Below are positions 42,128-51,956 of a stretch of DNA of 64,000 nt, in pieces (within the stretch, counting starts at the first letter, position 1; every line of letters starts with the position of its first letter). Under the pieces are notes generated by a model, which saw only the letters and a list, made by a program, of their open reading frames with translations, searched no databases and was not told where the DNA came from. Position numbers and translations under genes: made by a program. The stretch covers positions 496,001 to 560,000 of the forward strand of contig JASGHE010000005.1 of NCBI GenBank assembly GCA_047602475.1, given 5' to 3'. This stretch comes from JAEUIE01 sp047602475. GTDB lineage: Bacteria; Planctomycetota; Planctomycetia; Gemmatales; HRBIN36.

Positions 42128-42931
42128 TCAATCCCACCGACGGATAACAAAGGGAAACTGCCCCTCTTGGGCTTTAGCTAACTCAATGAGTAGCTTTGAT
42201 AACCGCGCTGCCATCACCGCCATCAACCTGGCCCCCTTCTCAGCCGTGGCCGCATGCGGGTCGCCATCGCCGGTGTCAGCCGTTAGCGTCTGCCAGTCTC
42301 GGGGGAACCATGTCCCCGGCGTCGAGGACAGCACCGGCAACTGGCTCGGCGTTGTCGCCCCGGGACCCGCTTGTTCCAGAGGTGTTACCCACTCCGGCTT
42401 CAGAAGCAGAAGCAGAGACGTCTCAAATTCATCAGCATGCCCGGTGCGTGGATCATTCAGTATCGCTTTCAACTGCTCCGCGGCTAACTGATAGCCATTC
42501 ACCTGCACGATGAAGATGGGCAGATCAAGCATCACGTCACGGATGATCGCTTTGAAATCGTTGCCGCCATGAAAGTTGAGGAGCACCAGGCGATTGATTC
42601 CCTGTTTGACAAGACTATCAGCCACGTCGAAGAGCACTGATTGTTGCGTACTCGTCCGCATGGTGATGGTTGCCACCTGCGTTAGCTGAGTGTTGTTATT
42701 GCCGAACGGCACCGTGGGCAGCACCATGCATCGAGCATTCGCCTCGGCAGCCAGCCCCGCCGCAGCTTCGGCCAACGCGGTCGCCTCGATATTGTCGGTG
42801 CCATGGGGCAGATGCCAGTTATGCGCCTCGGTCGCGCCCCACGGAAGGATGGCGACGACAGGTTTCCAGTCGAGCGCCTGCCGATAGGTGGCTTCGTGCA
42901 AAATAAAGGGGCGAGCAGTGTGTTGTGCCAT
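42128..42931 (-). CDS. Creatininase-family amidohydrolase
   Basis: 267 residues. Metal-ligand motifs PWGATEAHNWHLPHGTDN, LNFHGGNDFKAIIRDV and HADEFETSLLLLLKPEW match creatininase/MftE-like enzymes that hydrolyse cyclic amides or peptide bonds with Zn/Mn. The substrate is unknown: the family includes creatininase, formamide hydrolases and a peptidase. Downstream of pstB by 62 bp on the same strand, so it could be co-transcribed, but no functional link is evident. Confidence 0.85.
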   Translation of the reverse strand: MAQHTARPFILHEATYRQALDWKPVVAILPWGATEAHNWHLPHGTDNIEATALAEAAAGLAAEANARCMVLPTVPFGNNNTQLTQVATITMRTSTQQSVLFDVADSLVKQGINRLVLLNFHGGNDFKAIIRDVMLDLPIFIVQVNGYQLAAEQLKAILNDPRTGHADEFETSLLLLLKPEWVTPLEQAGPGATTPSQLPVLSSTPGTWFPRDWQTLTADTGDGDPHAATAEKGARLMAVMAARLSKLLIELAKAQEGQFPFVIRRWD

Positions 42932-42993
42932 CGTTTCTCTCGTCTCTTGCCTCGCTGGTTCTTCTCCAGTGTAGCAACAACGAGAGTAAGCTC

Positions 42994-43911
42994 TTACCCA
43001 AATCGCCCGGTAATGTAATCGTTGGTATCTGCCACCAGCGGCGTTGTGAAAATACGGCTGGTGACGCCATACTCAATGACCCGGCCCAGATACATGAAGG
43101 CGGTGTAGTCACTAGTCCGGGCAGCCTGCTGCATATTGTGCGTCACAATCAAAATGGTGTAATGGCCGCGAAGCTGATGCATCAGGTCTTCAATCTTGAT
43201 CGTGGCGATGGGATCGAGCGCTGAACATGGCTCATCCAGGAGCAGCACTTCAGGATCAGCGGCGATAGCTCGGGCTATGCACAGTCGCTGCTGTTGCCCG
43301 CCTGAGAGGGCCAGACCGCTTTCATGCAGGCGATCTTTCACTTCATCCCATAAGGCAGCCCCGCGCAGACTCTTTTCGCAGACCTCGTTCAGAATCTTCT
43401 TGTTTCGCTCGCCGTCGATTCGAAGCGGATAAACCACGTTCTCAAAGATGCTCATGGGAAACGGGTTAGGCTTCTGAAACACCATGCCCATCCGTTTTCT
43501 CAGTTCAATGACATCGACCGAGCGGTGAAACACCGAGTCGCCGTTCAGACGCATATCACCCTGAATGCGGACATTGGGGATCAGGTCATTCAGGCGGTTC
43601 ACTGACCTCAGCAGCGTCGATTTGCCGCAACCCGATGGACCGATCAACGCCGTGATCTTCCCACGTGGCACGTTGAGTGAAATGTCGTAGAGGGCCCGCT
43701 TCTCGCCATAGAACAGATTGAACTTATCGACCTGTAAGACAATGTCTTCCCGCTGCAATTCAGGATGTACTGTCGTCTCGATCGATTCGCCGTTGACGAT
43801 GGCCTGAATGCGCCCGGAGACGAGCTTGGTGCCCGAAGTAGGCGCTTTCACGGTACCGGGCTGAACCGTGGCAGGCGCTTTGCTCGTGACTGGTGCTACG
43901 CTGGCAGGCAT
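42994..43911 (-). CDS. pstB: Phosphate ABC transporter ATPase PstB
   Basis: 305 residues from ATG at 43911 (AAAGGAATATCGC); the upstream start at 43971 would overlap pstA. An Ala/Pro/Thr-rich N-terminus of about 50 residues precedes the ATPase. Walker A GPSGCGKST, Q-loop GMVFQKPNPFP (typical of PstB), signature LSGGQQQR, Walker B EVLLLDEPCSALDP and the H-loop VTHNMQQAARTSD are all visible. It powers high-affinity phosphate import through PstCA. Confidence 0.95.
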   Translation of the reverse strand: MPASVAPVTSKAPATVQPGTVKAPTSGTKLVSGRIQAIVNGESIETTVHPELQREDIVLQVDKFNLFYGEKRALYDISLNVPRGKITALIGPSGCGKSTLLRSVNRLNDLIPNVRIQGDMRLNGDSVFHRSVDVIELRKRMGMVFQKPNPFPMSIFENVVYPLRIDGERNKKILNEVCEKSLRGAALWDEVKDRLHESGLALSGGQQQRLCIARAIAADPEVLLLDEPCSALDPIATIKIEDLMHQLRGHYTILIVTHNMQQAARTSDYTAFMYLGRVIEYGVTSRIFTTPLVADTNDYITGRFG

Positions 43912-43922
43912 GCGATATTCCT

Positions 43923-45698
43923 TTAGAACTGACTGACCAGGTACTTGCGACGAAGGCGATTGCGTAACCACATGGCCGCAAGGTTCATCACTCCGATCAG
44001 CATGATCAGCAGCAGCGTGATGGTGAACACTATTGGCTTGGCAGCTTCGCTATCGGGGCTTTGAAATCCGACTCCATAGATTTGCACACCCAGGTGCATG
44101 AAGCTGTGATTCACGCCGAACGGAAAAGTCGAGTCGATTGGCAATGCTGGAGCTTCGACCATCGCTCCTACCAGCATCAAAGGAGCTACCTCGCCCGCTC
44201 CGCGAGCCATCGCCAGAATCATTCCAGTCAGGATACCAGGCATGGCCCGCGGCAGCACTATCCGCCAGATCGTTTGCCATTTACTTGCCCCGCAGCCATA
44301 CGAACCTTCCCGCATCGACCGTGGCACCGCTGCCAGCGCTTCTTCTGTTGCAACAATGACCACTGGCACTGTCAGAAGAGCCAATGTCAAGGAGGCCCAC
44401 ATTAGACCTCCTTTGCCAAACATCGGGCCCATTACTCGACTCGCCGGGTAAAAGAGCTGATCAATGGAGCCGCCCAGCAAATAGCAGAAGAATCCAAGCC
44501 CAAAGACTCCAAAGACAATGCTGGGGACGCCTGCCAGATTGTTGACTGCGATGCGGATGGTGCTGACCAATGGCCCCGGCTTGGCGTACTCTCGCAGGTA
44601 AAGGGCCGCCAACACACCAAAAGGGACGACAAATAACGTCATGATCAATGTCATCGCCAAGGTACCAAAGATACATGGGAAGACACCACCTTCGGTGTTT
44701 GAATTGCGTGGGTCATCGCTGATAAATTCCCACCAGCGACTGAAGTAAACGGATAGCTTTTGAAGTACGCCAAGCTGGTTGACAGGCACTGCTCTTACGA
44801 TCAGACTGAGATTGATGTCTTTCGACTTTCCATCGAATGTTTTGAACCGCAGGACATATCGACCGGCTTTCTCACTTATTTCAGCTATCTGTTTGTTGAC
44901 ATTGTCTCGCTCCACTTTCAAGAAAGCGTTTACCTCTTGCTCATTTCGTAATGCTTCCTGATGTTGCTGAGACCCCTTTCCATATCTAAGTTCTTGTTCC
45001 ACTTTCATTATTTCAGCGTCTTTACTGAGCTTACTTGAATGGTCGTTCTCACGCCCTTGCATCTGCTTTGATTCTCTGACCAGGCTGCTTATCTCGCCGG
45101 CATGCTTCTCGAAAGCTTCCCAGGCAGCAGCAGGTGTGTCAGCCGTGATTTTGCCGTCAGTAAGGAACCCCTCCAGTATGCCGAAGAATCTGCCATCGTT
45201 ACCAAGACGTTCCACCACCATAGCCCATTCAGGGTATTCCTCGCTCTGAACTTCGTAGCCGCTCACCCAGACATGGTGCGTTTGGGTCAGTTCAAAGTTG
45301 CCGATCTTGATCAGTTGCCGTTCGACGGTCCCTTTTCGATCTGTAATATATTTCCGAGCCGCTTCTTGTAGTGCGGTCGGTAGTTTGTTGACATGGCTTT
45401 CTTCCGGGCGATACTCTTCCGTACGAACCACATCCCCCATGTACTTGGCGCCGGCAAAAGTGGTAATGCCCACTACCTTGCTGGGCCAGAATGTCGGGAT
45501 GCCGAACCGCAGAATGAGAAACAGTAATCCGACGATCATCACCAGACAGATGATCAACGTGCCGCCAAAGAGCCAGACCCAGGGCTGCCCATAAGCCAAC
45601 TGCGAAGTACGCAGCTTCTCCACACGACGGCTCGATACTGAGGACAGGATCGGCATCGTCGAAGAACTTTCATTGACTGGGCGTTTCGTCGTGCTCAT
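43923..45698 (-). CDS. pstA: Phosphate ABC permease PstA with a large N-terminal insert
   Basis: 591 residues, roughly double a standard PstA. After one membrane helix (LIICLVMIVGLLFLILRFGI) comes an insert of about 230 residues containing coiled coil (MQGRENDHSSKLSKDAEIMK, NKQIAEISEKAGRYVLRF). Then the canonical permease follows: LAMTLIMTLFVVPFGVLAAL, VPSIVFGVFGLGFFCYLLGG, EEALAAVPRSMREGSYGCGA and a C-terminal LIMLIGVMNLAAMWLRNRL. The insert probably faces the periplasm or extends beside the membrane. Its start overlaps the pstC stop (4 bases). Confidence 0.9.
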   Translation of the reverse strand: MSTTKRPVNESSSTMPILSSVSSRRVEKLRTSQLAYGQPWVWLFGGTLIICLVMIVGLLFLILRFGIPTFWPSKVVGITTFAGAKYMGDVVRTEEYRPEESHVNKLPTALQEAARKYITDRKGTVERQLIKIGNFELTQTHHVWVSGYEVQSEEYPEWAMVVERLGNDGRFFGILEGFLTDGKITADTPAAAWEAFEKHAGEISSLVRESKQMQGRENDHSSKLSKDAEIMKVEQELRYGKGSQQHQEALRNEQEVNAFLKVERDNVNKQIAEISEKAGRYVLRFKTFDGKSKDINLSLIVRAVPVNQLGVLQKLSVYFSRWWEFISDDPRNSNTEGGVFPCIFGTLAMTLIMTLFVVPFGVLAALYLREYAKPGPLVSTIRIAVNNLAGVPSIVFGVFGLGFFCYLLGGSIDQLFYPASRVMGPMFGKGGLMWASLTLALLTVPVVIVATEEALAAVPRSMREGSYGCGASKWQTIWRIVLPRAMPGILTGMILAMARGAGEVAPLMLVGAMVEAPALPIDSTFPFGVNHSFMHLGVQIYGVGFQSPDSEAAKPIVFTITLLLIMLIGVMNLAAMWLRNRLRRKYLVSQF

Positions 45699-48360
45699 AG
45701 CTCGAAAGCCCTCTTACGGAAGCGTTGCCGCATCGACTCAGCAAAGGTGTTGAGAGCGAAGGTAAAGGCGAACAAAGTCAATGCAGCCAGGAACAAGGTT
45801 CGATAGTGGGTGCTCCCCTGCACCGCTTCAGGCAATTCGACAGCGATGTTGGCCGAGAGCGTTCGGAAGCCGTTGAAGATGTTCATATCGAGCACCGGGA
45901 CATTGCCCGCTGCCATCAGCACGATCATCGTTTCCCCTACCGCTCTTCCTAATCCTACCATCACTGCTGAAAAGATGCCGCTCATGGCAGTGGGTAGCAC
46001 AATGCGGGAAGCCGTCTGCCAGGTCGTCGCCCCGCAGCCCAGCGAGGCTGAACGCAGGTGATCAGGAACCGAACTGAGGGCATCCTCAGCGAGAGTGTAG
46101 ATGATCGGAATGATGGCAAAGCCCATCATCATGCCGACGACCAGGGCATTGCGCTGATCGTAGACGCCAAAGAAGCTGCTGCGTGGGTCGAATCCGAACC
46201 AGGCGAGTAAGTGTGCTCCCAACAAGGCGAGAGCAAAGGTGAGACAGATTCCCAAAATGCACTTGAGCAGGTTCAGGATCGCTTCCCGTGACACGCTCAC
46301 CTTACGAGACATGGTGCGTATCCAGGGGTTTATCACGTTGGAGATCAACAGCAGCGTGGCAATTCCACCCAGAGGAAGCAACAGTATCACCCACCCGCCG
46401 GCGCTGTTCGTTCCCGGGGGCCTGCCCAGCCATTGTTTGAAATCACCATCGAAGAGAAATTGCTCCATCGGCCCAGCCAGCCACACTGCCAGGAGGATCA
46501 TACAGGGAAGTACCGTGATGATAAAAAGGAACCGGAAGCCTTGCAGCATCCGTATCCACTTCGCCGGAAGCATGTGCCACAGGAACCCTGCCAGTACAAA
46601 TCCGAGCGGAACGAAGGCAAAACCGAGCACGATGGTCATCAAACTGTTACTGACAAACGGTGCTATCACTAGTGCAGCGAGAAAGCCGAGCACGACGCTC
46701 GGCAAGCTCGCCATCACTTCTATGGTCGGCTTGATGAAGCTTCGCACCTTGGGATGCAAGAACTCCCTCGTGTAGACAGCCGCACACAAAGCCAACGGTA
46801 CGCCTATGAGCAGCGAATAGAATGTTGCTTTGAGGGTACCAAAGACCAAAGGCCATAGACCGAACTTCGATTCAAAGGCATCATCACCGCTAGAGGACTG
46901 CCAGACATGAGCCGGGCCGGGATAGCCTTCATACCAGATGGGACGAATCAAGGAGACGAGTGACACTTCCGGGTGGCCCGCCTGTAGGCTCCATGAAGCG
47001 ATGCCCTCTTTACTCCAGGCATAGAGTCCATCTTCCTTCGGGGCGAGGATGAGTTGCTCAGCCACGCCCTTGTCAGGCAACTGCACCGTCGCCATCGGTC
47101 GTTCATTGGTCATGTTGAACAGATGACTGCTGCCATCAGCGTAACTCACCGCCAGCATGCGTGAGCGGGAAGACGTGGCTATGGAAGTCACTTTGGAGTT
47201 GATCTGTGGTAGTTCATGCGCTGCAACGAGTCGATTTTCATCGCTTCCGTCGGTCAGAGCCTTTCGTGTCTCGCCCGGCTTGAGGGGAGGAGGTGTTTTC
47301 TGAACACGGAACCAGCCACGAACACGACCTGAACTATCCCCGGTGACCAGCGTCGTTTTGCAAATCATGAATTGTAAGGCCGTCAGTTCAGCACGCCTTC
47401 GGTCAGCTTGATCTCTTCCACAATGCGAGGCGACTTGATTGATCGGGCATCGACACGTTGGAGTGCGCCATCATTCCAGATGAGATAGACGTTGTCACCC
47501 ACACCATTGATGAGGACGTGTTCGGGCAAACGATTGCCTTCCCGTGGTGTCACCATCATCTCGCCGCCGCTCAGTTCCCTTTTGACTTTGCCGGTGATGA
47601 GGTTCTTGGTTTCGGTCACTTCGCTGATGCGCAGCTTACCGTCAGCAGTGAGTGAAGCCAGGATCGGCCCCGTGGGACGGATAGAAAGATCGACTGCCCG
47701 CACCGACTGGCCTGTCGCCAAGGCTACTGGGGCATCGAACGCCGCCTTGGCCACATGATGGCTGAGGGTGCCGTTCTCATGCCGGTGAGCCATCCCGCCG
47801 TTGTGCTTGATCGAGGAATTGTTGACCAGAGCCTTGAGTTCCGGGGTAGCCTTGCTGTCGTCCAGCAACTCAGCAATGGTCGAGATCTTTCCCAGCCGAA
47901 TGGTGCCATCAGCGAAGCCAACCAGGAACTGGTCATGTCTGCTGGGATGGCTGACCGCCGTCAGCGCCGGCCCGACGAAGAGTGGCTGAGTGAGAATGAC
48001 TTCGCCAGTATCCAGCCGGAAGGTGTTGAACGAACCATCCGCCAGCACCGCCCAGCCGAGAATCTGATCGCTATCCACACCCATGATAAGGGGCTTGCCC
48101 GGCCACGTCAGTCGTTGCTGCCCACGAGACTCAGTCTTGGCACCGGTGAATAACGGAATAGTGACCCAGACCAGGAAGATGCAGACCAGGGCCACAGCGA
48201 TGATGGTGCCGATGCCGCCGAGGGTGATTAGCAGACGGGAGACAATCTCCCCCAGGCGCACCGACAGCCTCGTCTTGCGCTGCCTTTTGTACCCTGAAAA
48301 TGTCGGAGCCAACGATTCCATCAATGATCTCAGAGGCAGCAAGGAAGGAACTGCTGCCAA
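45695..48360 (-). CDS. pstC: Phosphate ABC permease PstC with a beta-propeller-like insert (one frameshift)
   Basis: The two frames (48360-47383 and 47368-45695) form one 888-residue gene when one C is added in GAACTGACGG near 47385 (reading VLN-LTALQFMICKTTLVTG). The N-terminus has one membrane helix (IGTIIAVALVCIFLVWVTIP) and a long WD-like repeat region (ILGWAVLADGSFNTFRLDTG, PILASLTADGKLRISEVTET, TTLVTGDSSGRVRGWFRV). The standard permease follows (LVFGTLKATFYSLLIGVPLA, DALSSVPDHLRSASLGCGAT). The propeller between helix 1 and the permease is rare outside planctomycetes. No pstS or phoU is in this window. Confidence 0.86.
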
Positions 48361-48440
48361 CTACAAAACACCTCTGCTATTATCAGGAACCTTGTGAGGG
48401 AATCAGGTGAAGAATTGTGAAGATTTAGCTAAGATCGCCT

Positions 48441-49301
48441 TCAAGAAAGGGCTAATTCACGCAATAGTGCAAGGTTTACTGCATCCCATTCCTTCCCTTC
48501 AGGGCCTATGCCTTTAGGTGTTTCCAAGATCATAGGCAGATCTTTAAGGCGTTGATCGCTGACGATATTCTTCAGACCTTCTATCCCAATTGACCCGGTA
48601 CCCAGATGAGCATGACGATCCACCCGGCAGCCTAAGCCTTTGACGCTGTCGTTGACATGCAGCATCGCCAACCGATCCAGGCCGATTTCCTCATCGAACT
48701 CCTTCATCGTCGCCTGATAGTCGCTGATGGGCGATAGTGCGTACCCCGCTGCAAAGACATGGCAGGTATCGAGACAGATGCCCACCTTCTTGCCCTTCTT
48801 AGCCCGTTGAAGGATGGTGCCCAATTGCTTGAAAGCATGACCGATACTTTTGCCCTGTCCCGCTGTCGTTTCGAGGAGCAACTTCGTTTTCAACTTGGGC
48901 AGAGCCAGCATCACTGCATCAACTGCCTGCGAGACACGCAGCAATGCATGCTCTTCATCAGCATCGCTGGCCGTGCCAGGGTGAACGACCACCGCATTCA
49001 GCCCCAGTTGATCCGCCCGCACCAGTTCATCAATGATGGCTGCCAGCGACTGGTTCAACAGCACATCATTCTTGGTCGCCATGTTGATGAGGTAGGAAGC
49101 ATGGGCGACGGTATATTGCACCCCCAGTTGCTTCCAGACCCGAGTAAACTCCTTGATCACTTCATCCTGCAAAGGGGCAGCCTTCCACTGCTTATTATTC
49201 TTGGAGAATAATTGGCAAGCCTCCATGCCGAACAGCGCCGCAGCATGCAGAGCCTGGTCCGGCCCACCCGCCGCTGACATGTGCGCCCCGAAGAGTGGCA
49301 T
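48441..49301 (-). CDS. nfo: Endonuclease IV
   Basis: 286 residues from MPLFGAHMSAAGGPDQALHA (ATG at 49301). TIM-barrel AP endonuclease with conserved zinc-binding residues: AHASYLINMA, VVHPGTASDADEE, LLLETTAGQGKSIGHAF, ICLDTCHVFAAGY, LHVNDSVKGLGCRVDRHAHLG, and ILETPKG. It incises abasic sites left by glycosylases such as MutM. Upstream start at 49316 is also possible. Monocistronic. Confidence 0.94.
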   Translation of the reverse strand: MPLFGAHMSAAGGPDQALHAAALFGMEACQLFSKNNKQWKAAPLQDEVIKEFTRVWKQLGVQYTVAHASYLINMATKNDVLLNQSLAAIIDELVRADQLGLNAVVVHPGTASDADEEHALLRVSQAVDAVMLALPKLKTKLLLETTAGQGKSIGHAFKQLGTILQRAKKGKKVGICLDTCHVFAAGYALSPISDYQATMKEFDEEIGLDRLAMLHVNDSVKGLGCRVDRHAHLGTGSIGIEGLKNIVSDQRLKDLPMILETPKGIGPEGKEWDAVNLALLRELALS

Positions 49302-49473
49302 CGTGTAAGGTCTCACAAGAATAGTAGGTCTGAGTGTTCTATCAACTTGTGGAGATAGCTACCTCCTATCTCCTCATCTTCAATTGTTGAAATTGAACCG
49401 CCGACTGCTGGCATCAGTTCCTCACATCAGTTATGATGCCAACTGAACTCAACCCGCCTTTTGGATACTTTCC

Positions 49474-50340
49474 ATGCACACCACCCGTCGCCAGATGTTG
49501 ACCACCGCCGGCACCATGGCCCTCCTCCCCGCCTTCTCATCTCCCCTGGCTGCCGGTTCGCAGGAGAACAAACCCAAGAACCATATCAAGCAATCGATCT
49601 GTCGATGGTGTTATGGCAAGATCACGCTGGACAAACTCTGTGAAACAGCGCTCACTATCGGCTACAAATCAATCGAATTGCTCTCACCCAAAGAAATCCT
49701 CGAAGTGAAGAAGCATGGGCTGACCTGTGCCGTCGTTGGCGGAGCAGACATTACCAATGGCCTCAACCGTGTCGAGAACCACGCCAAGATCCTGAAGGAA
49801 CTGCGTGAGCGCATCGAGTTCGCCGCTGCTGAGAACATCCCCACCGTCATCTGCATGTCGGGCAACCGCACCATCAAGGGCGTCACCGTCAGCGACGAAG
49901 AAGGCCTAGCCACCTGTGCCAAAGGGCTCAAGCAGATCATGGGCTTCGCCGAAGAGAAAAAGGTCACCCTCATCATGGAAGGGCTCAACAGCAAGCACAA
50001 CCATAAGGACTACATGTACGACAAGACCGAATGGGGCGTGAACCTTTGCAAGGCGGTCGGCTCCTCCCGTTTCAAGCTGCTCTACGACATCTACCACATG
50101 CAGATCATGGAAGGCGACGTGATCTACACCATGAAGAAATACAAGGACTACATCGGCCACTACCACACCGGGGGCGTCCCCGGCCGGGCGGAGATCGACG
50201 AATCACAAGAACTCTACTACCCCGCCATCATCAAAGCCATCCTCAACACCGGCTACGAAGGCTACCTCGGCCAGGAGTTCATCCCACGAAGGGATGCGAT
50301 ACAATCACTGGCACAGGGGTTCAAGATTTGTGATGTGTGA
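49474..50340 (+). CDS. Tat-exported hydroxypyruvate-isomerase-like TIM-barrel protein
   Basis: 288 residues. A twin-arginine signal (HTTRRQMLTTAGTMALLPAF) directs export of the folded protein. The sugar-isomerase/AP-endonuclease-2-like TIM barrel shows VICMSGNRTIKGVTVSDEEG, IMEGLNSKHNH, FKLLYDIYHMQIMEGDVIYT, IGHYHTGGVPGRAEIDESQE and GYEGYLGQEFIP. Metal-binding Glu/Asp/His residues are retained (Glu in IMEGLN, Asp in LLYDIYH, His in GHYHTG). The family includes hydroxypyruvate isomerase and other sugar epimerases; the actual substrate is unknown. Likely periplasmic sugar metabolism. Confidence 0.85.
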   Translation: MHTTRRQMLTTAGTMALLPAFSSPLAAGSQENKPKNHIKQSICRWCYGKITLDKLCETALTIGYKSIELLSPKEILEVKKHGLTCAVVGGADITNGLNRVENHAKILKELRERIEFAAAENIPTVICMSGNRTIKGVTVSDEEGLATCAKGLKQIMGFAEEKKVTLIMEGLNSKHNHKDYMYDKTEWGVNLCKAVGSSRFKLLYDIYHMQIMEGDVIYTMKKYKDYIGHYHTGGVPGRAEIDESQELYYPAIIKAILNTGYEGYLGQEFIPRRDAIQSLAQGFKICDV

Positions 50341-50484
50341 TGCGGAAGGAGCCAGAATATCATCAAAGAAGCCCGAACTCTATTGTCGATAATCATGTCA
50401 TAGAAATATTCTGGCTTCTAACTACTGGCTTCTGGCTCCTAAAACGATTGACATGACCGTGTCCGATGGTTATGGTGGAATTCA

Positions 50485-50694
50485 GTTGGGTCGCACGGAC
50501 GTCGTGCGATTGACTAGAGCCCGCAGGTGCAGGACTGGTACTTGCACTGCGCGGGGAGGCCTAGTCCGAAAAGGAGGTGACTCTTGAGTACTGGTAACCA
50601 GAGGCGGTAAGCCTGAGGAAACCGACGGGTTGCCTTCGGCAAACCGCAAAAACGTAGAGGGTCCAGGTGCGTATCTACACCTGGGCCCTTTTCC
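50485..50694 (+). ncRNA. Structured RNA candidate with a 3' terminator and a perfect Shine-Dalgarno
   Basis: No convincing protein gene lies here. Stable helices are seen: TCGCACG/CGTGCGA (50491-50509); a long arm from GACTAG to CTAGTC (50512-50566) enclosing CCCGC/GCGGG; CTGG-TAA-CCAG; a GGTTGCC-type hairpin around 50627-50647; and an 11-bp terminator stem GGGTCCAGGTG/CACCTGGGCCC (50659-50688) followed by TTTT. At 50571-50580 lies AAGGAGGTGA, a complete anti-16S match, followed after 3 bases by TTG and a possible 8-codon frame (TTG AGT ACT ... CGG TAA). It matches none of the TPP, cobalamin, SAM, glycine, SRP, RNase P or tmRNA signatures I know. Lies upstream of thiO. Confidence 0.55.
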
Positions 50695-50795
50695 GTTTCT
50701 CTAGCTGACAGCTAACAGCCGACAGCGAACAGCCAAACAAGCCTCTCTCAACTCTCCATTCCCAACTCTTCTCTCATTTCTCTTACAATATCCTC

Positions 50796-51956
50796 ATGCT
50801 ACCTCTCGATAGAAACTGTGACATCTGCATCGTAGGCGGCGGCGTCATCGGCCTCACTTTGGCCTATCTCCTCGCCAAGGAAATGGTCAGCGTCACCCTC
50901 ATCGATAAAAGCGATCTCGGCCAGGAAGCTTCGTGGGCCGGGGCGGGGATTCTGCCAGCTGGCAACCCAGCCAAGGCCCGGTCGCCCATCGGCAAATGGC
51001 GGGCACAGGCGGTCTCCTTCTTCCCCCACTTCTCAGCTGAACTCAAATCGCTCACCGGTATCGACAACGGCTACTGGCAATGTGGCGGCCTCGAACTGCG
51101 TGCCTCAGCCAGCCAACTCGAAGAACATCGTCTGCTGAACCTGGCCAAGGTGGAACGTGGCGAGGGGTTGATGTGCGAAATTGTAGATGCCAAGAAGCTG
51201 CATCAGCTGGAACCGAAACTATCGCCTGCGCTACCTGGCGGCGTCTACTTCCCTGGCATCGCTCAAATCCGTAATCCCTGGCATTTGAAGGCCCTCATCG
51301 AAGCTTGTCGGATAAAAGGAGTCAATCTCCTTCCACATTCCCCTTGCGACTCAATCGAACGGCTCGGCGAACGAATCACTGGTATTCGCACCCCGTCTGG
51401 CACAATCCGGTCGGAGAAGTTCGTCATCGCCGCAGGCACCTGGACGACCGGCCTGCTCGCGGAACTCGGCTGGCAACCTGCGATGAAACCCATCAAGGGA
51501 CAGATTGTGCTCTTGCATCCTGAACAACAAACACTGAAGCACATCCTCCTCGTCAGCCATCAATACCTGGTGCCCCGTCAGGATGGCCGCATCCTCATCG
51601 GCTCCACCGAAGAAGACGTGGGTTTCGACAAGAACACTACGGAAGAGGCTTCGACCAAGCTTCGTTCCTTCGGAGCACGCTTGATGCCCAGCCTCGCTGA
51701 CGCTCCCATCGAAAAGCAATGGTCCGGCCTGCGCCCTGGCAGCTCCGATGGCCGCCCCTTCCTCGGCCTCGTCCCTAACTACCAGAACCTCTTCGTCGCC
51801 GCCGGCCACTTCCGGGCGGGGCTGCAACATTCGATCATGACTGGCATCGTCATGCGAGATGTGTTATTGAATCAAGCCAACAACATTGACATCTCGCCGT
51901 TCAAACCTGATCGCACCATTACCAAGCCCATTCCCTGGATTGCCCACGCCCAATGA
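50796..51956 (+). CDS. thiO: Glycine oxidase ThiO
   Basis: 386 residues. The N-terminal FAD-binding motif is ICIVGGGVIGLTLAYLLAKE, followed by QEASWAGAGILPAGNPA and the C-terminal LRPGSSDGRPFLGLVPNYQN and GHFRAGLQHS. This is the ThiO signature. It oxidises glycine to an imine/glyoxylate used to build the thiazole of thiamine. The stop codon overlaps the next gene by 4 bases (ATGA), a link to two membrane GTPases that is hard to explain by thiamine synthesis. No other thi gene is in this window. Confidence 0.88.
   Translation: MLPLDRNCDICIVGGGVIGLTLAYLLAKEMVSVTLIDKSDLGQEASWAGAGILPAGNPAKARSPIGKWRAQAVSFFPHFSAELKSLTGIDNGYWQCGGLELRASASQLEEHRLLNLAKVERGEGLMCEIVDAKKLHQLEPKLSPALPGGVYFPGIAQIRNPWHLKALIEACRIKGVNLLPHSPCDSIERLGERITGIRTPSGTIRSEKFVIAAGTWTTGLLAELGWQPAMKPIKGQIVLLHPEQQTLKHILLVSHQYLVPRQDGRILIGSTEEDVGFDKNTTEEASTKLRSFGARLMPSLADAPIEKQWSGLRPGSSDGRPFLGLVPNYQNLFVAAGHFRAGLQHSIMTGIVMRDVLLNQANNIDISPFKPDRTITKPIPWIAHAQ

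Noticed and set aside
45695..48360. Two separate genes (a short membrane protein and a permease)
   Set aside because: A single missing base joins both frames into a continuous WD-like region, and the combined length is divisible by three.
50485..50694. TPP riboswitch upstream of thiO
   Set aside because: The conserved CUGAGA and the ACC..GAUCUGG-type thi-box elements are absent, and a terminator separates the RNA from the gene without alternative pairing that I could see.
50690..50730. Short ACAGC-type repeats upstream of thiO as a regulatory array
   Set aside because: The copies are imperfect, few and of a common intergenic type; nothing beyond simple-sequence drift is supported.
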